Origin: Panax quinquefolius | Taxonomy: Eukaryota; Streptophyta; Magnoliopsida; Apiales; Araliaceae | Length of the DNA: 64,000 bases | Assembly (NCBI GenBank): GCA_020205615.1 | Contig: CM035152.1 | Span: 120,192,043 to 120,256,042 of the forward strand | Direction: 5' to 3' | Part shown: piece after piece, positions 24,010-35,589 of the stretch | Numbering within the stretch: the first letter of the stretch is position 1 | Layout of the letters: every line of letters starts with the position of its first letter | The notes under the pieces: model-generated | What the model was told of the DNA's origin: nothing | Seen by the model: the letters and a program-made list of their open reading frames with translations, nothing else | Database searches by the model: none | Position numbers and translations under genes: made by a program

Positions 24010-25015
24010 AAGTCGGCAATGTTGTCGGTTTGTTTAAAAAGCAATTTTAATATTAAATAATCGTCGGTACAGACATGCATAAACGTATAAAAAATAAAAA
24101 AATCCAGCGGGACAAGCTATTACGACTTGTAAAAAAAAAAAAAAAATCTAAGCCAAGCACAACCTCTTACGACTTGTATAAAATCAAAATAGTGGCACAA
24201 GTTCTTTATTTGCTATTTTTATAACAATATTTGTTATTTTATAAAAAAATATTTTTATAATAACAAATAAAGAATATAAAATATTTTATAAAACAAATAT
24301 TTTTATAATAACAAATAAAGAATATAAAATATTTTTATAATTCTTGCAAATAAAGAATTATAAAAATATTTGTTAATTCTTTATATAACAAATATATGCT
24401 ATTGTTATATAAAATAGGATATAAAAATATTTGTTATAAAAATATTTGTTATAAAAATCAAGCCGTAATAAATATTGTTATAAAAATAACAAATATTTTT
24501 ATAATTCTTTATTTGCTATTTTTATAAAAATATTTTATATTCTTTATTTGTTATTATAAAATATTTATTTTTATAAAATATTTTATATTCTTTATTTGTT
24601 ATTATAAAAATATTTGTTTTTATAAAATAACAAATATTGTTATAAAAATAGCAAATAAAGAACTTGTGCCACTATTTGATTTTTTACATGCCGTAAGAGG
24701 TTGTGCTTGGGTTTAGAATTTTTTTTCTGCATGTCGTAAGAGCTTGTTAGGTTAGTATAATTTTTTTTTTTTTAAGTAGGAAGAGGTTATGCGGTTTGGA
24801 TTTTCTTTTTTTTTTTTTATACGTTTACAAGTCGCATTCTACCAGTATTATTTAATATTAAAATTCATTTTAGTTAAACAACTGACAACATGTTGACTAT
24901 GGTGGGTCCTCATATTAAAATAAAAGCAAATTACAAGTTGTTACTTGGTATATATTTATGATTCAATCTCGACCTTCCAATAAGTTTATCAACTATCAAA
25001 AAGGGGTGTCAGACA
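24010..25015. mobile_element. Foldback element, remainder of palindrome
   Basis: The segment is a palindrome centred at about 24432. GTGGCACAAGTTCTTTATTT at 24191 pairs with its complement ending at about 24672, CAAGCACAACCTCTTACG pairs with the complement near 24690-24710, and ATTTTAATATTAAATAAT pairs near 24845. With the arm tip at 9877-10004 the original element was about 1.13 kb, with arms of about 550-580 bp and almost no loop. The inner 480 bp are built of TTTATAATAACAAATAAAG words. No coding sequence is seen. Confidence 0.78.
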
Positions 25016-25048
25016 AGACTCTATAAGTAACTATGCTATATGAAGGCC

Positions 25049-25093
<45 letters not shown>

Positions 25094-26941
25094 ATCATGA
25101 CATAGTTAGTCACTACCACTTTACAAACATAACTAAGTACATTCATCATGTGAGATTTGATTTTTAATCACATAATCAAGTTACAAAACAAGTTAATTGT
25201 TAATAACATGCTCAATCATGTTATATAAATACTGAAATCATAATTTAACAGTCCTACTATTAATATATAACAATTCCTTCAGACTCTTGAGTACAAAATT
25301 ACACTATCTGACCATTCGCTAACTTTCATGATGCGGCGCCACGATTTATCTAGTGGGCGGTAATGCGACGTTGAAGATAGATGACTATACATGAGAATTA
25401 TACTAAGAGGCAAGGTCTTTGCGGTACAGTGGCAAACAAGATCATGACGATTACGCCCGGCTGCGTAGTGGCGGCACCGCAAGAACTGGCCATGAGAACT
25501 ATACTCTGGCCATGACTATATGTTAATTGCGACTTCGGCAACTAGCTATGAAATCACATGAACAAAGCCAATTTTGGCCTAAAAGCTACTTTCTAACAGC
25601 CTAATTAGCATGTAATTCACACAAAGACTTTATATAAACATATTTCAAAGACTCTTAACATGATTCTACTCATAAAACAACACCAACGTCAAATTTAAAA
25701 CATCTAATTTTACTGTTATTGATAAAAACTCACTTTTTGATGTTTTCAATGAAAATCAACACTGTGATTTTATTTTTCAACCAAAACAGTTAATTCAAAG
25801 TACCTTATTTGTGTTTATACAACCTCTTTCAAATACAATAGTCAATTTGTCAACTAAACAACTAATTAAGCCTTAATTTTACCTTAAACTAAACCATATT
25901 CATATATATTCATATAAACTCACTGTAATATACTTTTCTTTACAAATTACATACATAACATCAATTCATTGACTATACTCATATATAACTTATGAAAATA
26001 ATTTCACAACAACCAATTTATCATACAAAACTATCTATAACAAATAATTCAACTTCTACAAAGATTTTATAGAGAAAATTGGGAGAGGATACAACTATAA
26101 CTTTTGAAAAAAAAAATAACAGAGTATAGATGATACCTTAGAGTTAGAAGATAGTGGCTATCCTTTGATTATCAATCTTTTTTTCTCCAATTCCTTTCTC
26201 AATTTCTCTAGCCTTCTCCCAATTCTCTTATTTTCTCTCTGTAAGTTTTCTTATTCCCTTCTACTGAGTCTTTCTTCTCTATTCTAATCTTACGTATTAG
26301 AGTTATAACGTATAAGATATAATATATATTAATTATATAATATAAATATAAGTATAACTGATATCAGTTATCATATTTTTGAAAATAAAAAAGTCATAAG
26401 GCTTGTTTGGTTACCCACTTAAAATATAATCATTTAATCCTTATGCCTTGTTTGGTAAAACACAATTAGATTAAAGACTTAATAGGCATTAGGCCTTGTT
26501 TGGCAAAACTGAATTAAATTCCTTTAATTTATTTTAATAACTCCTTTATAAAAGGTTATTTGTCATACTTTTATTTAATTAAATTTTTGAATAATCAATT
26601 AAATTAATTCTAATAACAATTTATTAAATTACTTTAACACAAATCAATACCACAAAATTATAATTTTTTATATAATTATAACTTTATTTAATCAACTAAC
26701 ACATCCTTTTAATTACAAACTCAAATTAAAATATAATAATTCATTTAATCAAAACACTCTAACTTAATAATTAATTAAATTAGAATATAATAATTAATTT
26801 CCTTAATTATTTATTTAACAAATAATTAACCTAATCGAATCAAATTTGAACAATTATTATTCAACAATAAACACATTCATTAAATATTTAAATAATTCAA
26901 TAAATATTTAATATAACAATTAAAAATTCTAGAATGTTACA
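25016..26941 (-). repeat. Element A 5' LTR, second part
   Basis: The segment resumes the LTR after the foldback element, with (AT)n at 25051-25090. From about 26155 it matches 2035-2802 of the 3' LTR at high identity, including TAATCTTACGTATTAGAGTT and GGCTTGTTTGGTTACCCAC. It ends GAATGTTACA. The full LTR is about 3.1 kb. The 1.1 kb before 26155 holds no gene. Confidence 0.85.
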
Positions 26942-26967
26942 GAGACTACAAGTTATGGCGTTAGTTT

Positions 26968-27070
26968 AGTTAACAAATAAATTAGAACGACTCAGTGGTA
27001 GCTTAATGGTCCAATAACCCATAGGTCTTAGGTTCAAAACCTAGCTGTGATATTTTTGCTTCTTATGATA
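26968..27070 (+). repeat. tRNA-like SINE-type repeat, copy 1
   Basis: The sequence has a box-A-like CGACTCAGTGGTAGC and, about 40 bp downstream, a box-B-like GGTTCAAAACC. It ends with ATTTTTGCTTCTTATG. The spacing resembles an RNA polymerase III internal promoter. It is not a functional tRNA, as no proper anticodon arm or acceptor stem can be drawn. A second copy lies at 27681-27782. Confidence 0.55.
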
Positions 27071-27194
27071 TATTTTTTATGTATTAAATAAATTCTATTA
27101 TCATCTATATATATAGATACTCATCTTAAATCTCCACATTAAACTAAATATATATAAAATAACTATGGATATTTATATAACGTAACTATGAATA

Positions 27195-27233
<39 letters not shown>

Positions 27234-27406
27234 AAATATTCATATAAATATTTATAAACAAATATTCATATAAATTTATCTTTAAAATTTATAAACAAAT
27301 ATTTATTTATAAATTTATAAATATTTCATCTAAACTTTAGATATGAATATTTTTTATAAATATTTATATGAATATTTAGAGATAAATTTATAAATATATA
27401 TATGAA

Positions 27407-27453
<47 letters not shown>
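27071..27453. repeat. AT-rich inverted-repeat block
   Basis: AATATTCATATAAATATTTA words at about 27233-27300 pair with TAAATATTTATATGAATATT at about 27355-27380, enclosed by (TA)n runs. Related sequence lies left of element A at about 1590-1745. No coding potential is seen. Confidence 0.5.
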
Positions 27454-27456
<3 letters not shown>

Positions 27457-27678
27457 AGGATCATGCTTACCTCTTACGTACTTACCCCCCTTTAGCGACG
27501 GATTTCGTGATGATTGTCATTGAAATACAAGTAAATACATACATTTAATGACGCTTATATGTTGTCCGTCGCTAAAAGTATGTATTTACAGTTATATATA
27601 AAGAAACTGCCACCGGTCCGTCGCTAAAGGGGATGAGCACGGTGAGTAAGATAAGGGGTATGCACTTGATCCTTGCTA
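27454..27678. mobile_element. MITE with GCGACGG inverted ends
   Basis: The left end GGATCATGCTTACC...CTTTAGCGACGGA is inverted at the right end as TCCGTCGCTAAAGGG...GCACTTGATCC. An internal TTGTCCGTCGCTAAAAG is also present. The element is about 225 bp without coding sequence. A relative is at about 58863-59095. Confidence 0.65.
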
Positions 27679-27680
27679 TA

Positions 27681-27782
27681 AGTTAACTAATAAATTATAA
27701 TGGCTCAATGGTAGCACAAATGGCCCAATAACCCATAAGTCTTAGGTTCAAAACCTAGCTGTGATATTTTTGCTTCTTATGT
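27681..27782 (+). repeat. tRNA-like SINE-type repeat, copy 2
   Basis: The box-A-like TGGCTCAATGGTAGC and box-B-like GGTTCAAAACC sit in the same spacing as in copy 1, within a stretch of about 100 bp at roughly 85 percent identity by eye. Both copies start AGTTAACWAATAAATTA and end GATATTTTTGCTTCTTATG. Confidence 0.55.
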
Positions 27783-28173
27783 TATACTCCCTCCTATCCA
27801 GACTAAATGACGTTTTAGAGTTAAGCACACTTATTCAGAAATAACACAAAATGTCTGTTGTGTTATTTCTGAATAACAAAGATGAAGGCAATTAATGGGT
27901 TATTGGAACTTTGGTTGTATATGTTGTAAAATGGTTCATGGAATTTTATTTACTAAGCATTTTAAATAGAGGGATAAATTAGAAAAAAATAGTACAATAT
28001 TGCAAAAATAGTACAATTTTATTTACTAAGCATATTCGAATATGTTCCGCATTTGGACATAATTTTTAAATACTAAATACGAATATTTTTTGACAATTCT
28101 CTCGAATACCGAATATGGTCTTACAAAAATATGTTTATTGGGATTATCTTAATTTAAGGCACCATTTTAATAG
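27783..28173. other. Unassigned sequence with an 18-bp hairpin
   Basis: The stretch begins TACTCCCTCC, like the end of a Stowaway MITE, but no matching right end is seen. TTATTCAGAAATAACACA (27831-27848) is perfectly inverted at 27859-27876 with a 10-base loop. The remainder is AT-rich and non-coding. The last five bases, AATAG, are the left target copy of the solo LTR. Confidence 0.6.
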
Positions 28174-28563
28174 TGTAGGGTTTTGACACAGAAACGCAGC
28201 GGAAATAAACCAATTTAAAGCAATTCTGAAACCCAAAACAGGATCCATGCGAAAATAGTTAACTTAGTGGTTAGAAATTATACCGATTTTGATACTGAAA
28301 TTGATGCACTCGAATCTCTAACGCAATCCAAATGAATCGCGCCTCTACGATATCCACTCCGAGAATAGTCCTACAATCTGCAGAAGAAGGAACCATGGTA
28401 CAAGCCACCAAGGATGAGGATTTTCAGAACCTGTTTCTCTCTAGTCTCTCTCTAAGAGCGGCTAGGGTTTTCAGTTTATGAATAATAGCTAAAATGGCTG
28501 CAATATATCATATATATATAGCCATTTAAAAATATTATTCAAAACCTAATTTATTAAAATCTG

Positions 28564-28601
<38 letters not shown>

Positions 28602-28705
28602 CCATTTAAGAATCCAAGGGATTTGAAGGTTCTTCTTCTCCGGCATCCTCAGTATATCCCACATAGTCTGATATTAATGCCCCAATTCATAATCAATTAA
28701 GAGTC

Positions 28706-28744
<39 letters not shown>

Positions 28745-29840
28745 TAATTAAATCTTACTTAATTAATATACCTATATATAAATTATCCTATTAATTTAAA
28801 TTCGTAATTTAAATACTATCAATCATATTGATATATTTAAATATTTATAATTTAAATTAATCCCCTTTTAATTACGTTCTATGTGTGTGACCCTATAGGT
28901 TATTATTACGTTGGCAATAATTTTAAAATCATATTATAAAATTATAAATAGTGAGCGACATCTTGTAATGCATCATTGCTACCCAAGTAATAATAAGATC
29001 GATGATTCGATGCAACTTTTTCGTGACCAATATTTTAATGTAATTTAATCCTTTTAACCTTAATATCCTAGATTAAACTCGAGTCATGGAATATGTCATA
29101 CTCTTCATAATTTAATCTGAGTTTTCTTGATCAATGAGTAAACTATATGAAACAAATCACTATTTTAGCATGATCATGCATTTCATAGTCCTACTCAATC
29201 AAGAGGCCTATGGATATCACCCCTAATATATAGGATGGTTAAATTCCATCTAGATCACTCATATTCCTCACACGATTTATGATGTACCCAATAATCACCT
29301 TTATAGTCCACCCTATTAAAGGTGACATTTGATGATATCAAAGTACATAAATTCTCATGTAGTAATATAGTGATTTCAGGTCGGAGGACCATTACATCAT
29401 TGTCACTATGAGAATTGATAATGACACTTCGCATAATGCTCCATATAGAATTCTCATGGTGGGTCTATCCAGTACATCATTCTCTAACATGTACCTATAC
29501 ATTGACTTAATATCTCATATATTTATGACCAATGAGATTTGGTCATCAGTCAATCCACATACTAGTCTCAATGCATCACTGTTGTCCCATCAACAATAAT
29601 ACTCGACTAGGGATATTTAAGAACAATGATACTAATTATAATTATATAATCTCATGTTCAAGTCACATACTTGAAACTATATAATTTGTATCACTATTCT
29701 AAGGAATTTTATTATGTTAACATTTATATAACGCAGTAAATAAAACCATAATAAAATCATTCATTTATTCAATCAAATATAATATCAAAATGTTAAGCAA
29801 TTATATAAAATAATTGGCCTCTAGGGCTTAAACTCTAACA
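28174..29840 (-). mobile_element. Solo LTR with 5-bp target duplication
   Basis: On the minus strand the LTR begins TGTTAGAGTTTAAGCCC and ends GTGTCAAAACCCTACA, so it has TG...CA ends. It is flanked by AATAG at 28169-28173 and 29841-29845. No internal region is present, so it arose by recombination between two LTRs. The phrase GTGTGACCCTATAGGTT resembles the LTR of element E (GGTGTGACCCTTTAGGTT), which suggests a Ty1/copia-type element. Two (TA)n runs lie inside. The small open frame at 29408-29599 is not credible. Confidence 0.85.
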
Positions 29841-30425
29841 AATAGTTGTTGCAAAAAGTTGTATAAAATATGCAACGAAAATAAAAATTGTTGCTAATGA
29901 ATGTGGTCCATATTAGGCAACGAAATATAGCAACAAAAAAACTTTTGTTGCCTACGATGAGGAGAAATCAAGTGGTTAGAAATTTTGCAATGAATTTCAA
30001 ACGATTTTTTTTCCAAATTTTGCAACGACTTATGAATTTTGTTGCAAAAAGTGAAAGCCTGACATAATCTGCAACGAAGGACAAGTTTCGTTTCTAAACA
30101 TACACTTTTAGCAACGACTTATAAAGTTGTTACCTGAAAAATTGTTGCTAAAGCCCCATTTTTTGCAACAAAAAAACTTTCGTTGCCCACGATGACGGGA
30201 AATCAAGTGGCCAAAAATTTAGCAAAAAATTTCTAACGAACTTTTTTCCCGCCAATAAATTAGCAACGAAATTTTGCAACGACTTATGAATTTCGATGCA
30301 AAAATTGAAAGCCTGACACAATCTATAATGAAGGACAACTTTCATTGCTAAACATATACTTTTAGCAATGACTTAAAAAGTTGTTGCCCGAAAAATCGTT
30401 GCTACAGGCCCATTTTTTTGTAGTG
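29841..30425 (-). mobile_element. Non-autonomous DNA transposon remnant with CACTA-like end and internal duplication
   Basis: On the minus strand the right end reads CACTACAAAAAAATGGGCC, the form of a CACTA-type terminus. The body is full of GCAACGA/TCGTTGC words. A 235-bp unit starting CAACAAAAAAACTTT at 29931 is repeated from 30166. The left end lacks a matching CACTAC terminus and abuts the solo LTR, so this copy is partial. Confidence 0.6.
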
Positions 30426-31565
30426 CATTCTCCCCTCCTTATAAGGATTCCGTCCACGGAATCATCATTAATGTATACTTACCTTTATGTTTATCATTCA
30501 ACATTTATTCCACTTTTAATTCCTTTTTAGGAATAAAAACAATTTCTGGGCTCAGCCTAAGTTTTATTTAACTTATCTTGACCCATAATTTCCTTAGAAA
30601 ACATAGTCCGATATCCAAACACTTAACGCAAATTTAAGATTTTGAATTAATGTATTCTCCCCTCCTTATAAGATTCGATCTTACGAATTTTGATTCATTC
30701 TTTATTCACAAGTTCATAAAAATTGAATCTACACACTTAATAGTAACATTTAAATCAAATCGTTAAACACATAGAATATTTATCTATCCATTTCTTATAC
30801 CCTTGGTATTTAACCAAGCTAGGACTTTTATGTTTCAACCACAACATCTCACGATTATACCTATTGGTTTGGATCCAACAACTTGACGTCCCTACGAAAA
30901 ATATAGCTTTAATGCCTTCTCTTTTACTAATTTGTTTTCAAATTCTGTCTTTATATCTTATCACCCCGTCTCTATTTATCATCTTATTTAAGATGTATCC
31001 TCCTTCTCGTGACCTTTTCCTATAACTAACACTTCTAGATAGAGTTAGCTGAAACTCTTATCTAATTCTTAAGTTCATTAAAATATTTATCAGTACCTCG
31101 TTGTTTCATTTAACTTTTAATATTATTGTTAAATGTTTCCTCCACAAAATTTCTTCTTGACCCGAAGATTACTATCATCAACATCATCTTTTATAGTATC
31201 TTTCACAATACTTTTTAAACTTATCATTAACTCATGTTCTACCATAATTCATCATATTTGATGCATAATTCTATCCTTTATACCCAACAAATTTTTTACA
31301 CTTTGTAAATACCTTCCCAATTTTAAAATATATTATATATCAACAAGTTTCACAAATCAGTTCATCCTACCATTATTATTACATAATGTACATATCCCTA
31401 AATCATAAACCAAAAGATAAAATCTATTATCTTTACCGAACTTATACAAAAGTTGTAACTTCTACCATATAGGTGTATTCACATATACTATTCAAGATAT
31501 TATCCTAACATTCTTACTATTACAAAAGATCTTAAAATCTAACTTTTATCTTGGACGTCTCCACT
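30426..31565. other. Element C 3' untranslated or decayed region
   Basis: The CTCCCCTCCTTATAAG motif occurs at about 30429 and again at 30658. On the minus strand it reads as a purine tract, so this is the PPT side of element C. No LTR follows on the left. About 1.1 kb without a recognisable RT, integrase or other coding frame. Confidence 0.5.
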
Positions 31566-32121
31566 TCATTCACCTGTTGGTTTGAGGTTTTGATTTCCCC
31601 TTTGGTCAAATTTCTTGGGTTTTGGACAAAATTTTGCTATGTATCCCTCCACCCCGCAATTGAAACACTTAATTTTGATGCTCTTATTATGCTTCCACTG
31701 TGGACATCTATTTGAATAATGTCCCCTGTTTCCACAAGTAAAATATTGAGTCCCACTAAACCTACATACCCCTCTGTGCTTCTTTCCACAAATACAACAC
31801 CCTTCACTGCTTTGGCTGGTGCTACTATTTCCCTTTTTCACCGAGTTATTTGAAAAATTAACATCCCGCTTCCTTTTTACGATCTCCCTGCTGTTGACAC
31901 TGTCTTACTGCTTCATTTCTTGATTTATCGGTTCCATTCAATTCTGATGGTCCCACTAATTTAAAATTTAAGGTAATCCTTAAAGTATCGGGTTCAACTT
32001 CTAGTGGATTCCATGACTTCCATTGTGAAGCTTCTAGTAACACATTTACCAACTGTTGAGTTGGATTTGTATCTAACTGGTTCCCGTCAATCTCTGCTGG
32101 TGATTTCCCTTGTAATGCCAT
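31566..32121 (-). pseudogene. Element C gag remnant with zinc knuckles
   Basis: The upstream part (31858-32121) has LRITLNFKLVGPSELNGTDK, corresponding to the FK-VGPPEF-G start of the gag core. It then breaks into a frame (31566-31841) with three zinc-finger-like boxes: CCICGKKHRGVC, YFTCGNRGHYSNRC (first Cys changed to Tyr) and CFNCGVEGYIAKFC (His changed to Tyr). The middle of gag, including the conserved WW region, is deleted. No protease follows. Confidence 0.75.
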
Positions 32122-32196
32122 TTATCTAAAAAAAATAGCAGCTAACTAAATATAAGCATAATAATCAATAATTTGTCAAACAAGGTGTTTATATTC

Positions 32197-32227
<31 letters not shown>

Positions 32228-33240
32228 CTCCAAGAAAATTGACCAACTAATGATTTATATATCTTCACTAGTTTTCTCCCAATGAATTCTTACCCTAAGA
32301 ACACTATACTATTACAAACTACAACTCCTCTACTACCCTCTATTTCCCTTAGCCTTTCATGCTTTGCATTTCCTTTTCTTAACATAACCTTGATACTATC
32401 GATCACCCCTCTTGTGGATATTCAAAAATTTCTCCAGCGTCTACTTAAAATTTATATAATCTCTTCTATTCGTAATGTTACTCCTATTTCTTTTCCTTCA
32501 TCTTCTATTGTCCCTCATTCTGGCTCTATATGAGCCTTATAAAAAGATTAATCTCCCTCTTCACGTTACTCCAACTTTGGTACTCTTCATGAGCATTCTC
32601 TAAATCTACCACAAATCTGCCTTTTATAACTTCAACTATTTAGTTGTAAACTACTTCCATTGATACCTCCTCCATTCTATCCTTCAGAACATTCTTCATT
32701 ACTACAACCTATTATGGTTCAATTACTACCTTAGGTAAAACAATCAGCTCTCTTTCAGTATATGAATACAATCAACTCCTTCACTTACCAAACATATCAC
32801 TTCAATATCATTAACTTATATAAACAATCTATTCCTCTAACTTCGGCTGATGAATTTCCTTAATTCATCTCCTATAAACTTATCTTTAGTTTATCTCTTT
32901 ATTACTGCTCTCTCCCTAATACTAAGTCTCTTATTATCTTCACAATAGTTTCTAAACTCCTTGCCATATCCAACTCCAAATCTCACTCTTCCAGGTCTCT
33001 TCCTAGACCCATCACCATCTTATTTCTTACAACCTTAAATATCTTCATATATTACAAAGACCTTTTACCTTCATACCTTCTCATTTCTTACAACTTACCT
33101 TTGCCTAATTTAGACATGTCTGATATCTCCAAAATATTTCCCTGTAATGAGTATCTAAACTCATTCTCTATTTCTAAGTTTATCTCCTTATTACCTTCAC
33201 TACAATCTCTCAAGTCATAACCCTAGTTCTATAACCTACT
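32122..33240. other. Element C 5' leader
   Basis: The leader contains C/T-rich sequence on the plus strand and a (TA)n run at about 32202-32226. The open frame at 32282-32533 is low-complexity and unsupported. No gene is seen. Confidence 0.45.
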
Positions 33241-33252
33241 GCTCTGATACCA
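33241..33252 (-). other. Element C tRNA primer-binding site (initiator Met)
   Basis: The minus strand reads TGGTATCAGAGC, exact, three bases inside the LTR that starts at 33256. Confidence 0.92.
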
Positions 33253-34064
33253 AATTGTGACGCCCCCAAATTCTCTACAGTCACTATAGCCAATTTGGTG
33301 CTCGCATAAATATTCTATCAGATAACAATTCCTATAAATCTAAGATTCATAGTACTCATAGTAAATAGGAGCTCTCGCCAGAACGATCATTATAACTAAG
33401 TACCCTCACTTGGATGTACAGGTTCAGTATCTTATAGATATTTCTTCCATATCTATAATTCTTATATATATTTGACTTCCACAGTATTAATGTTAGAGTT
33501 CTTGGAACTGAGTGAAGCGCTACCTCAGTGCATCAGAGAGCCAATGTATGTCAACACTATCATTCAGATATATATAGTTCATATAGATACTGTACACTTT
33601 TCTAATTCCATTAGAATGACAACTAAATACTGCAAACTAATATTACATTAAACCAATAATATACCGTTACTATTACATGATAGTTTTCAACAAATATCCA
33701 TGACTTAAGCCTTTTATCCACAATACCGAAACTTCTGGAATATATTCTTTCTATCTGCAAATGAAGAAAATATTTGCAGGGATGAGCTACAGAAAGCTCA
33801 GCAAGTTTTGAACAATAAACGAATGTTATACATATATTAATTCTAAAATAAATGAACATAAAGTTCAGAGTTTTTCCACACACACCAAAACTGGATTATA
33901 TGAGTATAAAATTCAGAGTAGTGCCATAAATATATACCAAGGTTTATCTGCCAAACCCTTCACATTACGAGCTACTATCAGTCATATAGACTTAGCAGCC
34001 CAGGTTAATTCGCTCAACCAAACAAAACTAGGAGTATGCATATCATCCTCTAAATACTGTCCAA

Positions 34065-34172
34065 TCATTGCTATAAATGTTGGATACAGTTTACATCTGA
34101 TCATTGCTATAAATGTTGGATATAGTTTATTTTCGATCATTGCTATAAATGTCAGAGACAGCTCCTCACTGC
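34065..34172. repeat. 36-bp tandem triplication
   Basis: TCATTGCTATAAATGT starts at 34065, 34101 and 34137. It causes the repetitive open frame on the minus strand here. Confidence 0.8.
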
Positions 34173-35589
34173 CATGGACAACCATAATTGTCCCACGACA
34201 GCTCCTCACTGCCGGTCATAATAGTGTCAGTATATATATAGGCACCAAACAAAATTGGTTTATCATAAACTATGTTTTTATACATTTGTACCAAACAAAA
34301 TTGTTTTCTCACAAACTATGCTTTGATATCAAATCAAACACATTTTTCCACAATAATAGCTCATATGACTTGGTTACGTTTGAACAATAAATCATAACCT
34401 TTGAATAACAGGATTCACAAACACTATGTATCACCATTTCATAATTGATAAATATCAAACTTTCATTTAATAAAGTAATTTAAATGAAACTGGCATTTGA
34501 AATATGAGATTTGCACAAAGTGCAGAAAAACTTTCGCCCTCGATTTGATCACTAATTTATAAAACTCTTTAACTGCCTACATAACCTATATATATGTTCA
34601 TTGCAGTAATTAGAACCAATAACAGTTGATATCTAATCAATTTACTAGCTAGTGTCTGGGTTGTATTTGATGTCTATTCGGTGTTTTATAACTTGATCAG
34701 ATAGTTATTGTATTATCTTTCGAGTAAACTTTGTCTAAGAATTTACATATTACTTTAAGTATTATTTATAATAATTTCTAGAGGCTTAAAACCATTTCTC
34801 ATGATTAATATAAATTTTAACTAATTTATTATTAATCAAAATGACTTTAAAATCATTAATATTATTTTTAAGTAATTAATTATCATTTGCAATGATTTTT
34901 AAATCATCATTATTATTTTCAAATAATTTTACTATTATTGATAATGATTTTTAAATCATATTTTTATTTTTAAATAATTTAATATTATTTAAAATGATTT
35001 ATTATTATTATTATATAATTTAAATGATTTTATCAATCATTAATATAATTATTAATCATTCATAATAATTACTAAATCATCAAATTTATTTTTAAATAAT
35101 TTATTATTAATTGATAATGATTTTTAAATCATTAGTTTGCATTTTTAAAATGATTTATTATCATTTTTACTAATTTATTTAATAGCATTATTAATTAATT
35201 TTATTATCATCAATATTCAAATAAATTTAATATTAATAAAATTTTATGTCAAAATATTAAAAATTATTTTATTATAATTAAAATGTATTTTTAGGAATTT
35301 ATTATTAATTATTTAGTATTAAATCTCATTTATTAAATAATTTTATTAATTTTCTAGCTAATCGTCGCTAAAGGTCACTTTTAGTGACATAACCATCACT
35401 GATAGTGTTCTTCATCAATCAAGAACACAGTAGGTCAATAATGTCGAAAGTAGTAGTTTTGACGATTTTAATTCCTAGCTGATAATGTTTTTGATTATGC
35501 AAATGGTTCAAAGGTGTAGTACTGATGTAGTACTATGGTCATAAACTAATTGGGTGATCTAATTGCATCTCATAAGCGAGTTATAGATA

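Larger units (their letters stand above)
1887..26941 (-). mobile_element. Element A: Tekay-like Ty3/gypsy chromovirus, split by nested insertions
   Basis: This is a complete but dead minus-strand LTR retrotransposon: 3' LTR 1887-2802, polypurine tract, pol, gag, an extra ORF, primer site 8666-8677, and a 5' LTR from 8681 to 26941. The 5' LTR is interrupted by 9877-25015 (foldback element plus element B). Both LTRs begin TGTGACACCC and end GAATGTTACA on the plus strand. The flanking pentamers AAGAC (1882-1886) and GAGAC (26942-26946) differ by one base and probably are the old target duplication. Without the nested insertions the element is about 9.9 kb. The RT and RNase H sequences, the integrase and the C-terminal chromodomain-like end place it among chromoviruses of the Tekay/Del type, which is recognition from memory and not a search result. 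Confidence 0.88.

Noticed and set aside
25279..25482. Minus-strand 67-residue frame
   Set aside because: It is inside the element A LTR and has no recognisable features.
26985..27065. Functional tRNA gene
   Set aside because: A and B box-like words are present, but no acceptor stem, anticodon arm or usual length can be folded.
33982..34209. Repetitive minus-strand protein
   Set aside because: The repeat TFIAMI arises from a 36-bp tandem triplication in element C's LTR.
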